Source: an uncultured Campylobacter sp. (GTDB lineage: Bacteria; Campylobacterota; Campylobacteria; Campylobacterales; Campylobacteraceae). Taken from it: DNA of 17,004 nucleotides. The stretch covers positions 1 to 17,004 of the forward strand of contig NZ_CALHHT010000127.1 in the NCBI RefSeq assembly GCF_938031315.1, written 5' to 3'. Both the position numbers and the translations under genes were made by a program. The notes under the pieces were generated by a model. It was not told where the DNA came from and ran no database searches. It saw nothing but the letters and a program-made list of their open reading frames with translations. Positions 12,325-17,004 of the stretch are shown here, one piece after another (the first letter of the stretch is position 1; each line of letters begins with the position of its first letter).

Positions 12325-12768
12325 GTGGAAAAGTATAATAGAGAAGAATTCGAAGAGGTAATCGTCAATATCGGTAGGGTTACGAAGGTCGTTAAAGGTG
12401 GTAGAAGGTTTAGGTTTACGGCTCTTATCGTAGTAGGCAATAGAAACGGCTTGGTAGGCTTTGGCTTTGGTAAGTCCAAAGAGGTTCCCGATGCGATTAA
12501 AAAAGCGGTAGACGATGCGTTTAAAAATATCATCAAGGTAAATTTAAACGGCTCTACCATCACTCACGACGTTGAAGTAAAATACAATGCGAGTAAAATT
12601 TTATTAAAGCCGGCGAGCGAAGGTACTGGCGTTATCGCAGGCGGTTCAGTCCGCCCAGTTTTAGAGCTTGCGGGTGTTAAAGATATCCTCACTAAATCGC
12701 TAGGTTCGAACAACTCCTCAAATGTCGTAAGAGCTACGATGAAAGCTCTTAGTATGTTAAAACACTAA
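12325..12768 (+). CDS. rpsE: Ribosomal protein uS5
   Basis: The start is set at GTG 12325, giving 147 aa beginning MEKYNREEFEEVIVNIGRVT, which matches Campylobacter S5. The in-frame ATG six bases upstream (12319) directly abuts the AAAGGA site, leaving no spacing, whereas the GTG is 6 nt from it. S5 sits at the mRNA entry with S3 and S4 and affects decoding fidelity. Family blocks are VTKVVKGGRRFRFTALIVVG and PASEGTGVIAGGSVRPVLEL. It is followed by rplO with no rpmD (L30) between, which differs from the E. coli order. Confidence 0.97.
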   Translation: MEKYNREEFEEVIVNIGRVTKVVKGGRRFRFTALIVVGNRNGLVGFGFGKSKEVPDAIKKAVDDAFKNIIKVNLNGSTITHDVEVKYNASKILLKPASEGTGVIAGGSVRPVLELAGVKDILTKSLGSNNSSNVVRATMKALSMLKH

Positions 12769-12780
12769 CAAGGATAAAAG

Positions 12781-13182
12781 ATGGGATTAGAAAATCTTAA
12801 AAAAGCCCCAGGCTCGACTCACGCTACTAAGCGCTTGGGTCGCGGTCAAGGAAGCGGTCTGGGTAAAACTGCGGGTCGCGGCGGCAAGGGTCAGACCGCA
12901 CGTACCGGCTCTCATGAAAAAAGAGGCTTCGAGGGCGGTCAGCAGCCGATTCAGCGAAGGCTTCCAAAGGTAGGTTTTACTTCTAAATTTGAAAAGCCTT
13001 ACGTGATCAATGTCGATAAAATCGAAGCTATCAAAGATCTTAGCGAGATCACGGTCGAAAGTATCAAGTCGGTTCATAAAATTTCAAATTCCGTTAAAAA
13101 GATCAAGCTGATCGGCGTAGGCGCAAAAGCACTCGCGAGCAAGATCAAAGACGAGAACGTAAAATTTAGCGGACAAAAATAA
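12781..13182 (+). CDS. rplO: Ribosomal protein uL15
   Basis: The 133-aa product has the glycine- and arginine-rich N-terminal arm LGRGQGSGLGKTAGRGGKGQ (19-38), then GGQQPIQRRLPKVGFTSKF, which threads through the 50S core, and a C-terminal globular part ending VKFSGQK. L15 is a late assembly protein. Its stop overlaps the secY ATG by one base (TAATG), linking supply of L15 and SecY as in most bacteria. AAGGATAAAAG is the ribosome site. Confidence 0.97.
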   Translation: MGLENLKKAPGSTHATKRLGRGQGSGLGKTAGRGGKGQTARTGSHEKRGFEGGQQPIQRRLPKVGFTSKFEKPYVINVDKIEAIKDLSEITVESIKSVHKISNSVKKIKLIGVGAKALASKIKDENVKFSGQK

Positions 13183-14447
13183 TGAATAAATCGCTACGCA
13201 ACAAAATTCTCATTACTTTGGGCTTTCTTTTTGCCTATAGGTTGCTAGCTTACGTGCCGGTTCCGGGAGTGGACGTTGAGGTTATAAAGCAATTTTTTCA
13301 AAACAATAGCAACAACGCTTTTGGAATGTTTAATATGTTTAGCGGTAACGCGGCGGAGCGATTCAGCGTTATCTCGCTAGGCATTATGCCTTATATTACC
13401 GCTTCGATCATTATGGAGCTGCTTGCCGCAACCTTTCCAAATTTAGGCAAACTCAAAAAAGAGCGCGACGGTATGCAGAAATATATGCAGATCATCCGAT
13501 ATGCTACAATCGCAATCGCTATGGTTCAATCCATCGGCGTTAGCATTGGCTTACAGGGCATCCACGGACAGACCGGAGCGCCTGCGATAATGGCTGAAAA
13601 TACCAACGAGTTTGTTTTTATCTCGTGCATTTCGATGCTGGCAGGCACCATGCTTTTGATGTGGATCGGAGAGCAGATCACGCAGCGCGGCGTCGGTAAC
13701 GGCACCAGCCTTATTATCTTTGCAGGTATCGTAAGCGCCATCCCTAGAGCGATCGGAAGTACCGTAAATTTAGTAAATACCGGTGAGATGAATATCTTGA
13801 TCCTCGCCCTTATTATAGGGATTATTTTGCTCACTATCGGCGTGATCATCTACATAGAGCTGGGCGAGCGCAGAATTCCCGTTTCGTTTTCGCGCAAGGT
13901 ATTGATGGCGAATCAAAACAAGCGCATTATGAACTATGTGCCGATCAAACTAAATTTAAGCGGCGTCATTCCGCCGATTTTTGCAAGCGCTATTTTGATG
14001 TTTCCGACCACTATTTTGCAGGCAAGCACCAATCCGATCATCCAAAAGATCCATGATTTCCTAAGCCCTAGCAATTACTTCTTTAACTTTTTGACCTTTG
14101 TGTTGGTTATATTTTTTGCGTATTTTTATGCGTCAATTGCTTTTAATTCCAAGGACATTAGTGAAAATTTAAAGAAGCAGGGCGGATTTATCCCGGGTAT
14201 TCGTCCGGGGGAAGGAACAGCGAGCTTTTTAAACGAAGTTGCTAGCCGCCTTACGTTTTGGGGCTCGATCTATCTCGGCCTCGTAACCGTCATCCCGTGG
14301 CTGCTCGTTAAATTTATGGGCGTGCCGTTTTATTTCGGCGGTACCAGCGTGCTGATCGTCGTCTCCGTCGCTCTTGATACGATGAGGCGCATCGAAGCGC
14401 AGATCTATATGAACAAATATCAGACCCTAAGCGCGGTCGGGCTATAA
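13182..14447 (+). CDS. secY: Protein translocase channel subunit SecY
   Basis: The 421-aa inner-membrane protein has the hydrophobic pattern of ten transmembrane helices. Helix 1 is near residues 8-27. The plug and helix 2 follow with the family signature GIMPYITASIIMELL (67-81). The second signature IGEQITQRGVGNG (162-174) is at helix 4 and the following loop. The large cytoplasmic loop before helix 9 holds GFIPGIRPGEGTASFL, the SecA and ribosome contact region. With SecE and SecG it forms the translocon for secreted and membrane proteins. The order rplO-secY is conserved across bacteria. map begins immediately after the stop, with no spacer. Confidence 0.98.
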   Translation: MNKSLRNKILITLGFLFAYRLLAYVPVPGVDVEVIKQFFQNNSNNAFGMFNMFSGNAAERFSVISLGIMPYITASIIMELLAATFPNLGKLKKERDGMQKYMQIIRYATIAIAMVQSIGVSIGLQGIHGQTGAPAIMAENTNEFVFISCISMLAGTMLLMWIGEQITQRGVGNGTSLIIFAGIVSAIPRAIGSTVNLVNTGEMNILILALIIGIILLTIGVIIYIELGERRIPVSFSRKVLMANQNKRIMNYVPIKLNLSGVIPPIFASAILMFPTTILQASTNPIIQKIHDFLSPSNYFFNFLTFVLVIFFAYFYASIAFNSKDISENLKKQGGFIPGIRPGEGTASFLNEVASRLTFWGSIYLGLVTVIPWLLVKFMGVPFYFGGTSVLIVVSVALDTMRRIEAQIYMNKYQTLSAVGL

Positions 14448-15206
14448 ATGGCAATTTTGCTTAAAACAAAAAAAGATTTAGAGGGGCTGCGTGCAGCGAA
14501 TAGGATCGTCGCGCAGGCCCTTGATTACGCAGCTTCTTTCATAAAGCCGGGTCTTAGCCTGCTCGAAGTCGATAAAAAGATCGACGATTTCATCACCTCC
14601 AAAGGCGCATATCCCGCTTTTAAAGGGCTATACGGCTTTCCAAACGCCGCTTGCCTCTCGCTAAATGAAGTCATCATCCACGGCATCCCCGACGAAACGA
14701 TCTTGCAGGAGGGCGATATCTTAGGCGTCGATTTGGGCTCGAAGCTAAACGGATATTTCGGCGACAGCGCCCGCACCCTGCCCGTCGGTAAAATTTCAAA
14801 AGCCGACGAGGAGCTTATCGCATGCAGCAAGGACACGCTGGAGTTTGCCATCAAAACGATCAGGGTAGGGATGCACTTCAAAGAGCTAAGCTTCGAGATC
14901 GAGAAATTTATCCGCGCGCGCGGCTTCGTGCCGCTATACGGCTTCTGCGGCCACGGCATCGGCAAGCACCCGCACGAAGAGCCTGAGATCCCAAACTATC
15001 TGGAGGGCAACAATCCAAAATCGGGCCCTAAAATCAAAAACGGCATGGTCTTTTGCATTGAGCCGATGATCTGCCAAAAGGACGGCACGCCGGTCATCGC
15101 CGAGGATAAGTGGAGCACGAGAAGCAAGGATGGGCTTCGCACCAGCCACTACGAGCACTGCATGGCGGTTTTCGACAATAAGGTCGAAGTGCTAAGCGTC
15201 GCGTAG
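14448..15206 (+). CDS. map: Type I methionine aminopeptidase
   Basis: The 252-aa cytoplasmic enzyme removes the N-terminal Met from nascent proteins with small second residues. All five metal ligands are present: Asp95 and Asp106 (GVDLGSKLNGYFGDSART), His169 (CGHGIGKHPHEEP), Glu205 (FCIEPM) and Glu236 (YEHCMAVF). His78 and His176 fit the substrate-binding histidines. There is no N-terminal zinc-finger extension, so it is the short bacterial type Ia. The start directly follows the secY stop, as in operons where map lies between secY and infA. Here infA does not follow, and this is the last gene of the operon. Confidence 0.98.
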   Translation: MAILLKTKKDLEGLRAANRIVAQALDYAASFIKPGLSLLEVDKKIDDFITSKGAYPAFKGLYGFPNAACLSLNEVIIHGIPDETILQEGDILGVDLGSKLNGYFGDSARTLPVGKISKADEELIACSKDTLEFAIKTIRVGMHFKELSFEIEKFIRARGFVPLYGFCGHGIGKHPHEEPEIPNYLEGNNPKSGPKIKNGMVFCIEPMICQKDGTPVIAEDKWSTRSKDGLRTSHYEHCMAVFDNKVEVLSVA

Positions 15207-15540
15207 AATTCCGCGCAAAAGCTGGCTCAGCCTAGTTAAAATTTTATACTTTTGTCGGTGCAAAATTTCGCCCGCGATTGGTCTTTGATAATTCTGCATA
15301 GCTCGTGTCTTGGAATTTTACCTCAGCCGCTTCACGCAAAAATTTTATCCGAAGGCCTTTTGGAACCTATCGCACTAGAAATTTTAAAATCTATCGCGAC
15401 GATTTGTAGCCTAGCCGTAAAATTTTAAAAGTTGGGTTTAGCTCGCACTTTCTGTTTTTAAAGCCTCGTTTTGTAGCTTCGCTCTTAGATTCGCTTTCAA
15501 TTAAAATTTAGCCTTAAAATTCCGTCGCCCAATTCTACTA

Positions 15541-15553
15541 CCCCCCCTCCCCC
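15541..15553. repeat. Interrupted poly-C tract (C7-T-C5)
   Basis: CCCCCCCTCCCCC is the only long homopolymer-like GC tract in the window. Campylobacter species use poly-G/C tracts for slipped-strand phase variation, mostly of surface-structure genes, and the next gene encodes a surface-modifying enzyme. The T interruption and the position 165 bp upstream of the gene make active switching uncertain. Confidence 0.6.
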
Positions 15554-15588
15554 GTATCTTTAAAATTTAGCTGTAAAATTTGAAGCGT

Positions 15589-15641
15589 AAAGGCGCGCAA
15601 GTAAGCAAGCTCAAAGCTTTAAGCGGCTAAGATTGCGCCTT
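15589..15641 (+). other. Two-stem structured segment upstream of the transferase gene
   Basis: AAGGCGC (15590-15596) pairs with GCGCCTT (15635-15641). Inside lies AAGCT-CAA-AGCTT (about 15607-15619), a perfect 5-bp hairpin. If transcribed on the + strand it would lie 78 nt before the ATG at 15719. It could be a leader structure or a late terminator for the upstream operon; the tail GATTTTAAAG is a poor U tract. Confidence 0.35.
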
Positions 15642-15718
15642 GATTTTAAAGCGAAAATATGTCGCGCTACGCAGAGTGCGCGTCGTCGCGTCTCTTCGTA
15701 CAAGGCAGGAAATATAAA

Positions 15719-17004
15719 ATGAGAGAAAAATTTTATGCAGCGCTGGCAAATATGGGCGAGCTTGCGGCGCGGACGAAGGCGGGCAGGCTTATAGCGCGCT
15801 TGCTTATGAAAATCGATCGCGGCTTTTTTGCCGCGCTGCGCGAACGTCCCGTGTGGAGGGTGTTTTGGCTAGCGACGGCGCTATGCCTGCTCGCGTGCTG
15901 GGCTAAGATACATTATCAGATTAACGGCCCCATCTTTGCCTACATCGCCGAGAGCTTTCCCGCGGTATTCATCATAAATTTACTCATCTTTCACCTCTGC
16001 TATTTGCTTAGCGGGCGATTTTTTAAGTTCGTTTCGTTCGTATTGCTTGCGCTGATTGCGCTGATTGCGAGCGCGTCTTTATTTTTGATCGTAAATTTCG
16101 ACTCAAGCTTCAACGTCGTAGCGATCGACGCGATCGTTCATACCGACGCAGCCGAGACGCGCGAGTTTGTTTCGCAGTTTCTTAACCCCGCAACGATTTT
16201 ATATCTAGCGGTACTGCTCGGCTGCATCTTTGCGGCACTAAGAGCAGGGCGGCGAGAGAAGGAGCAAGCGCATGGCCGCCTAAGATTGCTGCTGGCGGCG
16301 CTTTATCTTATCTGTGGAACGATCTTTTGCGCGGATATCGCCGTTAAGGCTTTCCGGGGCAAGCAGAGCTATATAACCAAGCTATCGCAATATGTCCCGC
16401 TGGAGTTTGCCTTTACGATAAAAGATTATCTGAGCGATAAAAATTTCATCACTGATATGCGCGAAGTGCAGCTCGGATATGACGAGGCCAAGCGCGCGAA
16501 CGAAAGCGTTTTAAAAAGCAGCGCAAATTCAGATCCGCAAAGCGCCACCCCCGGCCTTGCATCTCAAAATTCTACTTCCGCCCCAGGCGCTCAGGTGCAA
16601 AGCTGGGGCGAAACTTTAAATTCTGCGCCGCAAAACCCCAGCGTGATTTCAAATTCCAAAACCACTGACGCTGCTACAAGCCCCGCCCCACAAAAGTCTC
16701 GCGTCAAAAATATCATCCTAATAATCGGCGAGAGCTTGCAGCGCGGGCATATGTCGCTCTACGGCTACGGTGTTAAAAATACGCCGCTTTTGGAGGGTCT
16801 CGAAGCAAGCGGCAATCTGATAAAATTTAGCGATACAATCTCGCCTTACGGCACTACTAATCAGGTGCTGATGCGACTTTTAAATTTCAGCGATTACGAA
16901 AGCGAGCGCAAAAGGGCGTGGTTTCGCAACCTTAGCATCATCGATATGTTTAAGCTAAGTGGCTACCGCACCTTTTGGATCAGCAATCAAGAAGCCTTCG
17001 GTGC
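15719..17004 (+). CDS. Membrane phosphoethanolamine-transferase-like protein, 5' part
   Basis: The gene runs off the window after 428 codons. AGGA (15707-15710) is 8 nt before the ATG. The N-terminal half has hydrophobic segments near 46-63, 79-98, 102-126, 157-174 and 188-206, fitting the membrane domain of EptA/EptC/CptA-type transferases. The catalytic domain begins at about 329 with NIILIIGESLQRGHMSLYGY; Glu338 is the expected metal ligand. ISPYGTTNQVLMRLLNFSD (374-392) carries the likely nucleophile, Thr379 or Thr380. Such enzymes move phosphoethanolamine from phosphatidylethanolamine onto lipid A, core sugars or, in C. jejuni EptC, also flagellar and other proteins. Residues about 263-328 are a Ser/Ala/Pro/Gln/Asn-rich linker that looks unusually long for the family. 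The acceptor cannot be told from sequence; the C-terminal metal site is outside the window. Confidence 0.8.
   Translation, partial: MREKFYAALANMGELAARTKAGRLIARLLMKIDRGFFAALRERPVWRVFWLATALCLLACWAKIHYQINGPIFAYIAESFPAVFIINLLIFHLCYLLSGRFFKFVSFVLLALIALIASASLFLIVNFDSSFNVVAIDAIVHTDAAETREFVSQFLNPATILYLAVLLGCIFAALRAGRREKEQAHGRLRLLLAALYLICGTIFCADIAVKAFRGKQSYITKLSQYVPLEFAFTIKDYLSDKNFITDMREVQLGYDEAKRANESVLKSSANSDPQSATPGLASQNSTSAPGAQVQSWGETLNSAPQNPSVISNSKTTDAATSPAPQKSRVKNIILIIGESLQRGHMSLYGYGVKNTPLLEGLEASGNLIKFSDTISPYGTTNQVLMRLLNFSDYESERKRAWFRNLSIIDMFKLSGYRTFWISNQEAFG

Larger units (their letters stand above)
15207..15718. other. Noncoding region between map and the transferase gene
   Basis: No gene could be read in either direction over 512 bp. 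The stretch is dense in AAAATTT-type strings (at least eight) and has a 13-base pyrimidine run C7-T-C5 at 15541-15553. No strong Rho-independent terminator for the ribosomal operon is visible just after map; the short GCTG-GCT-CAGC hairpin near 15221 has no U tract. A structured segment lies at 15589-15641. No clear promoter for the next gene could be chosen. Confidence 0.5.

Noticed and set aside
1..17004. CRISPR arrays, tRNA or rRNA genes, insertion sequences, integrases
   Set aside because: No regularly spaced repeats, no tRNA-like cloverleaf, no rRNA sequence, and no transposase or integrase motif could be recognised by reading. A covariance-model scan was not possible.

Overview
The window is bacterial and most likely comes from a Campylobacter species (Campylobacterota) of the more GC-rich type, such as the oral C. 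gracilis, C. rectus or C. curvus group. The evidence is the close match of the ribosomal proteins to Campylobacter forms (L24 of 77 aa, S5 of 147 aa starting MEKYNREEFEEV, no L30), very tight gene packing, and constant use of AAAATTT-type strings in coding and noncoding DNA. The genus is an inference from remembered protein sequences; no database search was run.

Layout. Positions 1-4500 are accessory DNA. They hold the 3' end of an unrecognised gene (+), an unrecognised 197-aa gene (-), a 490-bp noncoding stretch rich in inverted repeats, a secreted tandem-rhodanese gene (-), a 309-bp gap, a small probable winged-helix DNA-binding protein (-) and a P-loop ATPase with a C-terminal winged helix and a nuclease-like tail (-). 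Positions 4501-4779 are a divergent AT-rich control region with two near-identical palindromes, a perfect-consensus sigma70 promoter and a short structured leader. Positions 4780-15206 are one fused S10-spc operon of 22 genes on the + strand: rpsJ rplC rplD rplW rplB rpsS rplV rpsC rplP rpmC rpsQ rplN rplX rplE rpsN rpsH rplF rplR rpsE rplO secY map. Most junctions are 0-15 bp or overlaps. The exception is a 77-bp gap between rpsH and rplF that folds into a long hairpin. After map the usual infA-rpmJ-rpsM continuation is missing. Instead there are 512 bp of noncoding DNA with an interrupted poly-C tract, then the 5' part of a membrane phosphoethanolamine-transferase-like gene that runs off the window end.

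The operon makes proteins of both ribosomal subunits, the SecYEG channel subunit SecY, and methionine aminopeptidase, which trims nascent proteins; one promoter at 4688-4716 probably drives all of it. I found no mobile element, CRISPR array, tRNA or rRNA. I also found no clearly new multi-gene system. The most interesting unexplained signals are regulatory: the twin palindromes at 4518-4536 and 4643-4661, the operator-like palindrome inside the promoter of the winged-helix gene (3101-3119), and the rpsH-rplF hairpin (11335-11376).
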